Of a stretch of DNA of 64,000 nt, positions 9,131 through 17,250 are shown piece by piece. The stretch lies in assembly GCF_900110955.1 (NCBI RefSeq), contig NZ_FOFR01000001.1:248001-312000 (forward strand). The letters are read 5' to 3'. Numbering within the stretch: position 1 is the first letter of the stretch; each line of letters starts with the position of its first letter. The stretch is from Lentzea xinjiangensis. Its GTDB lineage: Bacteria; Actinomycetota; Actinomycetes; Mycobacteriales; Pseudonocardiaceae. Below the pieces are notes generated by a model that saw nothing but the letters and a program-made list of their open reading frames with translations, had not been told where the DNA came from and did not search any database. The translations under genes and the position numbers were made by a program.

Positions 9131-9180
9131 GGCACAGTTCCGGCGCGGCGGGAGTCGTCCTTTCCGGTTCGTGCCCGGCA

Positions 9181-9870
9181 TCAGCCCTGGCGGCAGAGAA
9201 CGCAGGTGTCCCAGTCGAACGTGCCCGGCGCCCTCGTGTCGACCCGTCGCCCGATCACGAGACCGGTGACCCGCGCCGCACCCGCGCGTCGGAGCGCGAT
9301 GGCCGATGACTGGAGGCTCGCCCCGGACGTCCACTGGTCGTCGACGAGCAGGATCCGCTCGCCCGCGACATCGGCGTGGACGACGTACTCGTCCGGCCGC
9401 AGCAGCCGGGTGTTGTCACCGGTCGTGGCGAGCACCTCGGCGAAGGCGGAACTGGTGGTGGTGAGGCGTCGTCCGAGGACGTCTGCCAGCGGATGGCCGT
9501 CCTTGCGCTGCTTGGTGCCGGGAACGATCGTCACGGTGTCGAACTCGCCGAGACAACGCCGGTGCCTGGCCAGGAAGGTCGCGAGAACGCCCGCCAGCTC
9601 GTTGGTGAACTGCCTGCGCACCGCTGGGTTCCTGCTGTACTTGTAGTTCCGGAGCACGTGGACGAGCTGACCGCTCTCCGCCGCCATCGAGATCGGCACC
9701 ACCTCGTCGGCCAGCTCCGCGCCGCACGACTGGAAGTGCTGGTTGCATTGCCAGCAACGGGAGAACCCGCTCGTGGTCCTGCGGCAGACCAGGCACACGT
9801 CCGGTCCACGCGCTGGTGGAGGGACGAGGATGTTGCGGTAGCTCTCGGAGATGCGGCTGAGCGGGGTCAC
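9181..9870 (-). CDS. ComF-like phosphoribosyltransferase with N-terminal zinc ribbon
   Basis: 229 residues. The first 50 hold Cys pairs (CLVC, CWQC) typical of the ComF zinc finger, and another CVLC is at the very C-terminus. The type I phosphoribosyltransferase fold shows the PRPP-binding loop ILLVDDQWTSGAS near residue 175. ComF proteins take part in DNA uptake and fork repair in other bacteria; the nucleotide substrate here is unknown. GTG at 9868-9870 follows the dprA stop (9872-9874) with one intervening base, so translation is almost certainly coupled and the pair responds to the same promoter. No comEA/comEC genes are nearby, so a repair or defence role is as likely as natural transformation. 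Confidence 0.82.
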   Translation of the reverse strand: MTPLSRISESYRNILVPPPARGPDVCLVCRRTTSGFSRCWQCNQHFQSCGAELADEVVPISMAAESGQLVHVLRNYKYSRNPAVRRQFTNELAGVLATFLARHRRCLGEFDTVTIVPGTKQRKDGHPLADVLGRRLTTTSSAFAEVLATTGDNTRLLRPDEYVVHADVAGERILLVDDQWTSGASLQSSAIALRRAGAARVTGLVIGRRVDTRAPGTFDWDTCVLCRQG

Positions 9871-9871
9871 G

Positions 9872-10765
9872 TCAGAGGTCGATCAGGTCCGGGACTCCGG
9901 CGCGCAGCTCGTCCAGCACGCCCAGCAGGTGGTCGGGATCCCGGAGGACCGTCGTGTTCGGCCGCTCCGCCATCTCGCGGCCCCACGTCGTGCCGGAGAC
10001 GACCTCGGGAAGCAGGAAGACGTGCCTGCCGTGTTCCAGCGCGAGCCGGGCCTGGATCCGGGTGCCGCTGCGCTCGCCGGCCTCCACGACGACGGTCGCG
10101 ACGCTGCAGCCGCTCATGACGGCGTTGCGCATCGGGAAGTGGTGCTTCGCGGGGCCGGTGTCCGGCCAGAACTGGGACAGCACGGCTCCGGTCCTGGCGA
10201 TTTCCTGCTGCAGACCGGCGTTCTCCGCCGGGTAGCAGCGACGCAGGCCCGTGCCGACCACGGACACCGTTCGTCCACCGGCGTCCACGACGGCCTGGTG
10301 CGCCGCCGTGTCGACGCCTGCCGCCAAGCCGCTGTAGACCGTGATGTCGTGCTTGGTGAGCGTCGTCGCGATCTCCCGGGTGATCTGCAGCCCTCGTGCG
10401 CCGGCGTGCCTGCTGCCGACGACGGCGACGCCGAGCTGGTCGGCCGGGTCGAGGAAGCCCTTGCACGTCAGGAAAGGTGGGCGCTGGTGCACCATGAGGA
10501 GCTGGACGGGGTACTGCTCGTCGAGCACGGTGACGAGGTGGATGCCCTCGCCGGCCCAGGACTCGATCTCCTGCTCGACCAGTTCCAGCCGGCCCGCCGC
10601 GTCGAAGGGCGTGTGGTCCAGCGTGGGCTGGTCGGGGGTGAACAGCGAGTCCAGCACGGCCAGGGCGGAGCCCGCCTCTTCGACGGCGTTCGTGACGTCG
10701 GCCCAGCCGCGTCCGCTGTCGCGCAGTGCGAGCAGGAGCGCCGCCTGTTCACGCCGGTTCACCAT
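9872..10765 (-). CDS. dprA: DprA-family (SLOG/Rossmann) DNA-processing protein
   Basis: 297 residues. The core Rossmann-like domain has VGSRHAG, the SGLAAGVDTAAH signature near residue 145 and MRNAVMSG, all classic DprA motifs; an N-terminal helical region precedes it. DprA binds single-stranded DNA and loads RecA. It lies outside the usual dprA neighbourhood (comM, rnhB), is short at the C-terminus (no clear winged helix) and pairs with a ComF-like gene, so it may be a second, specialised copy. ATG at 10765 is chosen over GTG at 10771 because TAGGAT (10772-10777) lies exactly 6 nt before it, and a perfect LexA-type box directly abuts that hexamer. Confidence 0.88.
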   Translation of the reverse strand: MVNRREQAALLLALRDSGRGWADVTNAVEEAGSALAVLDSLFTPDQPTLDHTPFDAAGRLELVEQEIESWAGEGIHLVTVLDEQYPVQLLMVHQRPPFLTCKGFLDPADQLGVAVVGSRHAGARGLQITREIATTLTKHDITVYSGLAAGVDTAAHQAVVDAGGRTVSVVGTGLRRCYPAENAGLQQEIARTGAVLSQFWPDTGPAKHHFPMRNAVMSGCSVATVVVEAGERSGTRIQARLALEHGRHVFLLPEVVSGTTWGREMAERPNTTVLRDPDHLLGVLDELRAGVPDLIDL

Positions 10766-10771
10766 CGTCAC

Positions 10772-10777
10772 ATCCTA
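10772..10777 (-). promoter_or_regulatory. Leaderless-type -10 box (TAGGAT) for dprA
   Basis: TAGGAT, GTGACG, then ATG at 10765 on the minus strand: 6-nt spacing, no Shine-Dalgarno. Confidence 0.55.
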
Positions 10778-10793
10778 TCGAACACAGGTTCGA
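10778..10793 (-). promoter_or_regulatory. LexA/SOS box in the dprA promoter
   Basis: TCGAAC-ACAG-GTTCGA is a perfect 16-bp palindrome with the CGAAC-N4-GTTCG consensus of actinobacterial/Bacillus LexA sites. It abuts the -10 hexamer TAGGAT (10772-10777), filling the spacer towards the -35 region, so LexA binding would block RNA polymerase. The operon is therefore predicted to be damage-inducible. Confidence 0.8.
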
Positions 10794-10865
10794 CACGCCG
10801 GTCCGAATCGCGCGGAAGTGGGCGAGTCTAGCCGGGGCGAAAGGGGTGCCCGATCACGTGACCGG

Positions 10866-11495
10866 CTACGCCAGCGCGTCCGGCAGGTCGGCGATCGACG
10901 ACAGCACCCGCACCTGCGCCAGCACGTCCGCGGCGGGCGGGAAGTGCGGGTTCGGCACCGCGAGCACGGTCATCCCCGCGGCCAGCGCCGCCTTCAGCCC
11001 GTTGGTCGAGTCCTCGACGGCGTAGCAGGAGGCCGGAGGCACTCCGAGCCGCGAAGCCGCCAGCAGGTACACGTCCGGGGACGGCTTGCCCGCGGCGCAC
11101 TCCTCGGACGACACCGCGACGGGCACCGGCAGCCCGGTCACGTCGAGGAACACCTTGATCAGCACGGCCGGCGCGGACGAGGCGATCGCGACCGGGTAGC
11201 GAGCGGCCACGGCCCGCACCGCGTCCACGGCGCCGGGGATCACCGGCAGGTGGGAGGCGTACGCCCGCTCCATCTCCGCAATCACACCCGCCGACGCCTC
11301 CGCGGCGGTCAGCCGGACGCCGACGGCGGACACGAGGTACTCGCCCCACTCCGGCGTCGACATGCCCTGCATGGCCCGTGTCGCCTCGGGGGTCCACACG
11401 CCGCCGTGCGCCGCGGCGAACGCCTGGCGCACCTCGTCCCACACCTGCTCGGAGTCGATCAGCACGCCGTCGAGGTCGAAGATCACCGCATCCAC
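10866..11495 (-). CDS. HAD-superfamily phosphatase (beta-phosphoglucomutase-like subfamily)
   Basis: 209 residues. Motif I FDLDGVLIDSE is at the N-terminus (nucleophile Asp near residue 7), motif II SSAPA near the middle, the motif III Lys in AAGKPSPD and motif IV VEDSTNG. The helical cap after motif I is typical of subclass IA. It probably dephosphorylates a small sugar or nucleotide phosphate in the cytosol. The frame is open to a TTG at 11543, but GTG at 11495 is chosen because TACGGT (11503-11508) lies 7 nt upstream and it begins directly before the FDLDG motif. It is divergent from the MFS exporter across about 67 bp. Confidence 0.85.
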   Translation of the reverse strand: MDAVIFDLDGVLIDSEQVWDEVRQAFAAAHGGVWTPEATRAMQGMSTPEWGEYLVSAVGVRLTAAEASAGVIAEMERAYASHLPVIPGAVDAVRAVAARYPVAIASSAPAVLIKVFLDVTGLPVPVAVSSEECAAGKPSPDVYLLAASRLGVPPASCYAVEDSTNGLKAALAAGMTVLAVPNPHFPPAADVLAQVRVLSSIADLPDALA

Positions 11496-11502
11496 GCGGG
11501 CC

Positions 11503-11508
11503 ACCGTA
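11503..11508 (-). promoter_or_regulatory. Leaderless-type -10 box (TACGGT) for the HAD gene
   Basis: TACGGT, 7 nt, GTG at 11495 on the minus strand. Confidence 0.45.
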
Positions 11509-11535
11509 CCTTGTGGCGCACGATACTTCGTGATG

Positions 11536-11556
11536 CTAACCAAAAGAGGTTAGGGT
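11536..11556 (+). promoter_or_regulatory. Operator-like inverted repeat and -10 box of the MFS gene
   Basis: CTAACC (11536-11541) and GGTTAG (11548-11553) form a perfect 6-bp inverted repeat with a 6-bp spacer. It overlaps TAGGGT (11551-11556), which sits 6 nt before the GTG start at 11563. A repressor bound here would control the exporter; no regulator gene is adjacent. Confidence 0.45.
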
Positions 11557-11562
11557 GGCTAA

Positions 11563-12729
11563 GTGAATGTGAAAGCTCAGCCCAAGCAGGTGTGGATCAC
11601 GGCGTTCGCCGCGGTCATCGCCTTCATGGGGATCGGGCTGGTGGACCCGATCCTGTTGTCCATCGCCGAGGGTCTGCACGCGACGCCCTCGCAGGTCACC
11701 CTCCTCTTCTCGTCCTACCTCGGCGTCCAGGTCGTGGCGATGCTCTTCACGGGCGCCGCGACGGCGAGGTTCGGGGCGAAGCGCACGCTCGTCGGAGGGC
11801 TCGCGCTGATCGTCGCCGCGACGCTGGCGTGCTCCGCGGCCGGGAGCATCGGGCAGCTCGTGGCGCTGCGGGCCGGGTGGGGGCTCGGCAACGCGTTCTT
11901 CATCGCCACCGCGCTCAGCGTCATCGTCGGCGCGGCCAGCGGTGGGCAGAAGGGCGCGATCCTGCTCTACGAGGCCGCGCTCGGGCTGGGGCTGAGCGTC
12001 GGGCCGCTGCTCGGTGCGCTGCTCGGCAGCTTCTCGTGGCGCGGGCCGTTCCTCGGCACCGCGGTGCTGATGGCCGTCGCGCTGGTCCTCTGCGCGACGT
12101 TCCTGGCGAAGGACTCGCACCAGGAGCGTCCGAAGATCGGCGTCCTCGACCCGCTCAAGGCCCTCGGGCACCCGGCGCTGCTGCGGACCTCGATCGGCGC
12201 CGCGCTCTACACGGCCGCGTTCTTCACGGTTCTGGCCTGGTCGCCCTTCGTCCTGCGGTGGGGCGCTGTCGAGATCGGCCTCGTCTTCTTCGGCTGGGGC
12301 CTCTGTGTCGCGGTCTCCAGCGTCCTGCTCGCGCCCCGGCTCGCGGACCGCGTCGGCGAGAAGCGCGCGATCATCGGCTCCGTTCTGGCGTTCGCCGTGC
12401 TGATGCTGCTGATGGCCGTGCCGAACAAGGCGTCGCTGGTGGTCGCCGTGATCGTCAGCGGGCTGGTCAGCGGCCTGTTGAACACGCTGTTCACCGGTGC
12501 CGCGATGAGCGTGAGCGACGCGCCGCGACCGGTCGCGAGTGCCGGCTACAACTTCCTGCGCTGGCTCGGCGGTGCGCTGGCGGCGACGTTCGTGAGCCAC
12601 CTCGCGCAGCCGTTCGTCGTGGCCGCTGTGCTCTGCGCGCTCGCGGCGGTGCTGCTCGCGTTCAACCGGGGCGACACGCGCGAGGTACCGACGGAAGTCG
12701 TGATTGCCGGCGAGCAGCTAGTCGGTTAA
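11563..12729 (+). CDS. MFS transporter, probable multidrug-type exporter
   Basis: 388 residues with about 12 hydrophobic helices. The loop between helices 2 and 3 reads ATARFGAKRTLVGG, a variant of the MFS GxxxDRxGRR motif, and ADRVGEKRAI is the matching loop in the second half. The family resembles DHA-type (drug:proton antiporter) exporters of 380-400 residues. The GTG start at 11563 follows a -10 hexamer by 6 nt with no ribosome binding site, so the message is probably leaderless. The substrate cannot be read from the sequence. Confidence 0.85.
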   Translation: MNVKAQPKQVWITAFAAVIAFMGIGLVDPILLSIAEGLHATPSQVTLLFSSYLGVQVVAMLFTGAATARFGAKRTLVGGLALIVAATLACSAAGSIGQLVALRAGWGLGNAFFIATALSVIVGAASGGQKGAILLYEAALGLGLSVGPLLGALLGSFSWRGPFLGTAVLMAVALVLCATFLAKDSHQERPKIGVLDPLKALGHPALLRTSIGAALYTAAFFTVLAWSPFVLRWGAVEIGLVFFGWGLCVAVSSVLLAPRLADRVGEKRAIIGSVLAFAVLMLLMAVPNKASLVVAVIVSGLVSGLLNTLFTGAAMSVSDAPRPVASAGYNFLRWLGGALAATFVSHLAQPFVVAAVLCALAAVLLAFNRGDTREVPTEVVIAGEQLVG

Positions 12730-12741
12730 CGCATGGTGAAC
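12720..12741 (-). promoter_or_regulatory. PHO-box-like direct repeats before the first phoX
   Basis: On the minus strand GTTCACCATGC is followed directly by GTTAACCGACT, two 11-bp units resembling the PhoP direct-repeat unit GTTCAYYYR of actinomycetes. It overlaps the stop codon of the MFS gene and lies 44 bp before the phoX ATG, in reverse orientation. Confidence 0.4.
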
Positions 12742-12772
12742 TACGGTCGGTCGCGGTTCCCCACCGACCGTA
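12742..12772 (+). promoter_or_regulatory. Stem-loop touching the ribosome binding site of the first phoX
   Basis: TACGGTCGGT pairs with ACCGACCGTA (10 bp, 11-nt loop). Its last base is the first base of the AGGAGG Shine-Dalgarno (12772-12777). It could mask initiation or be a protein site. Confidence 0.4.
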
Positions 12773-12784
12773 GGAGGCCACCAC

Positions 12785-14806
12785 ATGATCCCCCTGCCGC
12801 TCGCCAACCACCGGATCGGCAGAGCAGCGGTGACCTGCGAGTACCGCTGCGGGGACGCGTGCTTCCACGACGTCCCCAACACCTCCGGCAACCCCTACTT
12901 CGGCGACCTGGTCAGCCGCCGCACCGCGCTCAAGGCCGGCGCCGTCGTCGCCGCCGCGGCCGCGTTGCCGGCCGGGACCGCGGTCACCGCCGCCGCCGAA
13001 CCCGAGTCCCACGCCCGCCCGCCCAGGGGTCTCGACTTCACGCCCGTCGAGGTCAACACCAAGGACGAGGTCGTCGTCCCGGAGGGCTACCGGCAGGGCG
13101 TCGTGATCCGCTGGGGCGACCCGCTCTTCCCCGGCGTGCCGGAGTTCGACTTCGACGACCAGACCGCGGCCAAGCAGGAGAAGCAGTTCGGCTTCAACTG
13201 CGACTTCGCCGCGATCCTGCCGTTGGACCCGTTGGAGCTCAGCGGGATCATGGTCACGAACCACGAGTACACCAGCGAGCCGTTCATGTTCCGCGGCTAC
13301 GACCCGAACAACCCCACCGAGGAACAGGTGAAGATCGCCTGGGCCGCGCACGGGCTCTCGGTGTTCATGATCAAGCGGTCGCTCTTCTCCGGCCACTACC
13401 GGCCGCGGTTCAGCCGGTACAACCGCCGCATCACGCTGCACACGCCGTTCGAGGTGCGCGGGCCGGTGGCGGGCAGCGACCTGCTCAAGACCTCCGCCGA
13501 CCCCACCGGCCGCCGGGTCCTGGGCACGATCAACAACTGCGCCGGCGGCGTCACGCCGTGGGGCACGATCCTGTCCGGCGAGGAGAACTTCAACCAGTAC
13601 TTCGCCAACGCCGCCGGCCGCAACGATCCGAAACTCGCCCGCTACGGCGTCACCGGCACGGCGACCACGCGCAAGTGGGAGCGCTTCGACAAGCGCTGGG
13701 ACCTCGCGCAGGAACCCAACGAGGTCAACCGGTTCGGCTGGATCATCGAGCTCGACCCGCACGACCCGGACTCCACGCCGGTCAAGCACACCGCGCTCGG
13801 CCGGTTCAAGCACGAGACCGCGAACGTGCGCGTCGCCGACGACGGCCGCGTGGTCGCATACTCCGGTGACGACGAGCGGTTCGAGTACATCTACAAGTTC
13901 GTCTCGAACGGCAAGATGAAGCCCGGCAACAGCAAGGCCGCGCGCCGCCACAACATGACGCTGCTCGACGACGGCACGCTCTACGTCGCCAGGTTCACCG
14001 GCGACAGCCCCGCGGCGGAGATCGACGGCACGGGAAAGCCGCCCGGCGACGGCAGGTTCGACGGCACCGGCGAGTGGATCCCGCTGGCCGCGGGCAACCG
14101 GTCCTTCGTGCCGGGGATGACCGCCGAGGAGGTGTACGTCTTCACGCGCATCGCGGCGGACAAGGTCGGTGCGACCAAGATGGACCGCCCGGAGGACATC
14201 GAGTGCCACCCGCGCACCGGCACCGTCTACTGCGCGCTCAGCAACAACGTCGAACGCGGCGTCACCCCCGGCAAGGAAGGCGCGACCGAGCCGAACCCGC
14301 GGGTGAACAACCGGCACGGGCAGGTGCTGGAGCTCGTCGAACGCGGTGGCGACGCGCTCGCGCTGACGTTCGACTGGGGGCTGTTCCTGGTGTGCGGCTT
14401 CCCGGACGACCCGGGCACGTACTTCGGCGGCTACGACAAGTCGCAGGTCAGCCCGATCTCCAGTCCGGACAACGTGGCGTTCGACCGGCACGGCAACCTG
14501 TGGATCTCCACCGACGCCGACGGCAAGCTCGACGGGCTCAACGACGGCCTCTACGCCGTGCCGCTGGAAGGGCCGGAACGCGGGCACCTCAAGCTGTTCC
14601 TCACGGTGCCGCGCGGTGGTGAGACGTGCGGTCCGATCATCGGCGAACGGGTGGTCACCGTGTGCGTCCAGCACCCCGGCGAGGTGGACGGCGCGAGCGC
14701 CGACAAGCCGGTCTCGAACTGGCCGGACCGGGGCACCTCGCGACCGCGCCCGTCGGTCGTCGCGGTGTGGCGCGAGGGTCGTCGTCAGCTGGGTGAGATC
14801 GGTTGA
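12785..14806 (+). CDS. phoX: PhoX-family (DUF839) Tat-exported phosphatase, copy 1
   Basis: 673 residues. The N-terminal about 40 residues contain ANHRIGRAAVTCEYRC, then the twin-arginine signal SRRTALKAG and an Ala-rich hydrophobic stretch ending near residue 75, so it is exported folded through Tat. The mature protein is a PhoX-type beta-propeller enzyme (conserved MVTNHEYT, NNCAGGVTPWGT, SGEENFNQYF, PEDIE), which uses Ca/Fe to hydrolyse phosphoesters outside the cell under phosphate starvation. ATG at 12785 with AGGAGG 7 nt upstream. The next gene is a tandem paralogue, separated by a strong hairpin. Confidence 0.9.
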   Translation: MIPLPLANHRIGRAAVTCEYRCGDACFHDVPNTSGNPYFGDLVSRRTALKAGAVVAAAAALPAGTAVTAAAEPESHARPPRGLDFTPVEVNTKDEVVVPEGYRQGVVIRWGDPLFPGVPEFDFDDQTAAKQEKQFGFNCDFAAILPLDPLELSGIMVTNHEYTSEPFMFRGYDPNNPTEEQVKIAWAAHGLSVFMIKRSLFSGHYRPRFSRYNRRITLHTPFEVRGPVAGSDLLKTSADPTGRRVLGTINNCAGGVTPWGTILSGEENFNQYFANAAGRNDPKLARYGVTGTATTRKWERFDKRWDLAQEPNEVNRFGWIIELDPHDPDSTPVKHTALGRFKHETANVRVADDGRVVAYSGDDERFEYIYKFVSNGKMKPGNSKAARRHNMTLLDDGTLYVARFTGDSPAAEIDGTGKPPGDGRFDGTGEWIPLAAGNRSFVPGMTAEEVYVFTRIAADKVGATKMDRPEDIECHPRTGTVYCALSNNVERGVTPGKEGATEPNPRVNNRHGQVLELVERGGDALALTFDWGLFLVCGFPDDPGTYFGGYDKSQVSPISSPDNVAFDRHGNLWISTDADGKLDGLNDGLYAVPLEGPERGHLKLFLTVPRGGETCGPIIGERVVTVCVQHPGEVDGASADKPVSNWPDRGTSRPRPSVVAVWREGRRQLGEIG

Positions 14807-14840
14807 TCACCCAGCGTGCCGCGATCGTTGGGGAGTAGTA

Positions 14841-14883
14841 CGAGTTCGCCTGCCGTTCACCTGCTGGACGGCAGGCGAACTCG
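14841..14883 (+). terminator. Hairpin terminator after the first phoX
   Basis: 16-bp perfect stem CGAGTTCGCCTGCCGT / ACGGCAGGCGAACTCG with an 11-nt loop, followed by TTGGGCTCTTAGGTT. The left arm and loop also contain PHO-box-like repeats (14844-14865). Confidence 0.75.
14844..14865 (+). promoter_or_regulatory. PHO-box-like direct repeats before the second phoX
   Basis: GTTCGCCTGCC is followed directly by GTTCACCTGCT, two 11-bp units matching the actinomycete PhoP direct-repeat consensus, in the same direction as the gene. A possible -10 TAGGTT is at 14893-14898, about 28 bp downstream, a plausible distance for PhoP activation. Confidence 0.5.
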
Positions 14884-14935
14884 TTGGGCTCTTAGGTTCG
14901 GCCAGTTCCCACACTGACCGATCTCGGAGGCCTGC

Positions 14936-17035
14936 GTGTCCTCACCCACCGATCGGGGCCGCCGCCTGCTGCCCCTGCTCCCGACGAACCACCCGCTCGG
15001 GCGTCAGGCCGTCACCTGCCAGTACCGCTGCGGCAACGCGTGTTCGCACGACGCTCCCAACACCTCGGCCAACGCCTACTTCGGCGACGTCGTCAAGGAG
15101 GTCGTGAGCCGCCGCGGCATGCTCAAGGCGGGAGCCGTGGTCGCCGCGGCCGGCGCCGGTGCGCTCGCCTTCTCCGGTGCGGCCGCCGCCGCTCCGGCGC
15201 ACGCGGAGGCCGACCTCGACGCCGACCTGGACCTGCGGCTCGGCCGTGACCGCGACGGGCTGAACTTCGAGCCGGTGCAGCCCAACACCCTCGACGAGCT
15301 CGTGGTGCCGAAGGGCTACCAGTCCGACGTCGTCATCCGCTGGGGCGACCCGGTGCTGCCCGACGCGCCGAAGTTCGACTTCGGCAACCAGACCGCCGCC
15401 GCCCAGGCGAAGCAGTTCGGTTTCAACAACGACTTCTGCGGTCTCGTGCCGTTGCCGGGCTGGGACCGCTGGCTCATGGTGAGCAACCACGAGTACACGT
15501 CCGAAGAGTTCATGTTCTCCGACTGGGACGCGAACAACCCCACCGAGGAGCAGGTCAAGATCGCGTGGGCCGCGCACGGCCTGTCGGTCGTCCAGGTCGA
15601 GCGCGACCACCGCACCGGCAAGCTGGTGCCGTCCAAGGACCGCCGCAAGTACAACCGCCGCATCACGATGACCACGAAGTTCGAGGTGCGCGGCCCGGCC
15701 GCCGGCTCGAAGCACCTCAGGACCTCCGCGGACCCGTCCGGCAAGGTCGTGCTGGGCACGCAGAACAACTGCGCGGGCGGCGTCACGCCGTGGGGCACGA
15801 TCCTGTCCGGCGAGGAGAACTTCAACCAGTACTTCGCCAACGCCAACCAGGTCGCGGACGCCACGACGAAGGCGCGCCTGGCCCGGTACGGCATGTCCGG
15901 CGGTGCCACCACCCGCAAGTGGGAGCGGTTCGACAAGCGCTTCGACCTCGCGCAGGAGCCGAACGAGGCCAACCGCTTCGGCTGGATCGTCGAGGTCGAC
16001 CCGCTCGACCCGACCTCGACGCCGGTGAAGCACACCGCGCTCGGCCGCTTCAAGCACGAGGGCGCGAACGTCATCGTCGCGCGGGACGGCCGCGTCGTCG
16101 CGTACATGGGTGACGACGAGCGCTTCGACTACATGTACAAGTTCGTCACCGACGGCACGTACCAGAAGGGCGACTCGAAGCGCGCCCGCGAGCACAACAA
16201 GCGCCTGCTCGACTCGGGCACGCTCTACGTCGCCAAGTTCACCGGTGACAGCCCGGCCGCGGAGATCGACGGCACCGGCAAGCTGCCCTCCGACGGCGAG
16301 TTCGACGGTTCGGGTGAGTGGATCCCGCTGGCGCACAACGACAAGTCGTTCGTCGAGGGCTTCACCGCCGAGGAGGTGTACATCTTCACGCGCCTGGCCG
16401 CCGACAAGGTGGGCGCCACGAAGATGGACCGTCCCGAGGACGTCGAGCCGTCGCTGAAGAACCGCCGCGTCTACGCCGCGCTCACCAACAACACCGACCG
16501 CGGCAAGGCGGGCAAGGAAGGCGCCACCGAGGTCGCGCCGCGGCTGGGCAACAAGCACGGCCACGTGCTGGAGCTGGAGGAGCGCCGCGGCGACAACACG
16601 GCGACCACGTTTTCGTGGAAGCTGCTGCTGGTCTGCGGTGACCCCAACGACCCCGGCACCTACTTCGGCGGGTTCGACAAGACGCAGGTGAGCCCGATCT
16701 CCTGCCCGGACAACGTCGCGTTCGACTCGCAGGGCAACCTGTGGATCTCGACCGACGGCAACGCGCTCAAGTCCAACGACGGCCTCTTCGCGGTGCCGGT
16801 CGAGGGCAAGCGGCGCGGCCAGGTGAAGCAGTTCCTCACCGTGCCGCTCGGTGCGGAGACCTGCGGCCCGGTCATCACCGACGACTTCGTCCTGGTGTCC
16901 GTGCAGCACCCCGGTGAGATCGACGGCGCGTCGGCGAGCAACCCGGCGTCGCACTGGCCGGACGGTGGCACCTCGCAGCCGCGCCCGTCCGTCGCCGTGG
17001 TGTGGCGCAAGGACCGCCGCCGCATCTGCGGCTGA
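14936..17035 (+). CDS. phoX: PhoX-family (DUF839) Tat-exported phosphatase, copy 2
   Basis: 699 residues, clearly paralogous to the preceding gene along its whole length, including the unusual N-terminal block NHPLGRQAVTCQYRC before the twin-arginine motif SRRGMLKAG. An Asp-rich linker (about residues 97-107) after the signal region is specific to this copy. The same propeller motifs are present: NHEYT, NNCAGGVTPWGT, SGEENFNQYF and DRPEDVE. Predicted function is extracellular phosphate release. GTG at 14936 with GGAGG about 6 nt upstream. The tandem arrangement suggests duplication then divergence, perhaps for different metal or substrate preference. Confidence 0.9.
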   Translation: MSSPTDRGRRLLPLLPTNHPLGRQAVTCQYRCGNACSHDAPNTSANAYFGDVVKEVVSRRGMLKAGAVVAAAGAGALAFSGAAAAAPAHAEADLDADLDLRLGRDRDGLNFEPVQPNTLDELVVPKGYQSDVVIRWGDPVLPDAPKFDFGNQTAAAQAKQFGFNNDFCGLVPLPGWDRWLMVSNHEYTSEEFMFSDWDANNPTEEQVKIAWAAHGLSVVQVERDHRTGKLVPSKDRRKYNRRITMTTKFEVRGPAAGSKHLRTSADPSGKVVLGTQNNCAGGVTPWGTILSGEENFNQYFANANQVADATTKARLARYGMSGGATTRKWERFDKRFDLAQEPNEANRFGWIVEVDPLDPTSTPVKHTALGRFKHEGANVIVARDGRVVAYMGDDERFDYMYKFVTDGTYQKGDSKRAREHNKRLLDSGTLYVAKFTGDSPAAEIDGTGKLPSDGEFDGSGEWIPLAHNDKSFVEGFTAEEVYIFTRLAADKVGATKMDRPEDVEPSLKNRRVYAALTNNTDRGKAGKEGATEVAPRLGNKHGHVLELEERRGDNTATTFSWKLLLVCGDPNDPGTYFGGFDKTQVSPISCPDNVAFDSQGNLWISTDGNALKSNDGLFAVPVEGKRRGQVKQFLTVPLGAETCGPVITDDFVLVSVQHPGEIDGASASNPASHWPDGGTSQPRPSVAVVWRKDRRRICG

Positions 17036-17072
17036 CCTGAGCGCAGACGCCCCCGGCGGGGATGAACCCGGT

Positions 17073-17102
17073 GCAGCCGCCCGTTCTCGAACGGGCGGCT
17101 GC
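17073..17102 (+). terminator. Hairpin terminator after the second phoX
   Basis: 13-bp perfect stem GCAGCCGCCCGTT / AACGGGCGGCTGC with a CTCG loop, followed by GCCTCTTCC. Confidence 0.85.
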
Positions 17103-17250
17103 GCCTCTTCCGCCTGGCCTCACGCACAGCACCCGTCATCTCACTTGGCGAGGTCGTTTGAACCGGCCGCGCGACCACGCCGTATGCCCAGGTGGCTGCA
17201 CCGCGGACAGCCGAGACACGTCGCACTGTCTGTCCACTTAGGAGCAAGTG

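Noticed and set aside
12662..16954. Two long minus-strand frames (12662-14674, 14942-16954) opposite the phoX pair
   Set aside because: Val/Arg/Glu-rich translations with no domain. The PhoX frames carry signal, motifs and ribosome sites.
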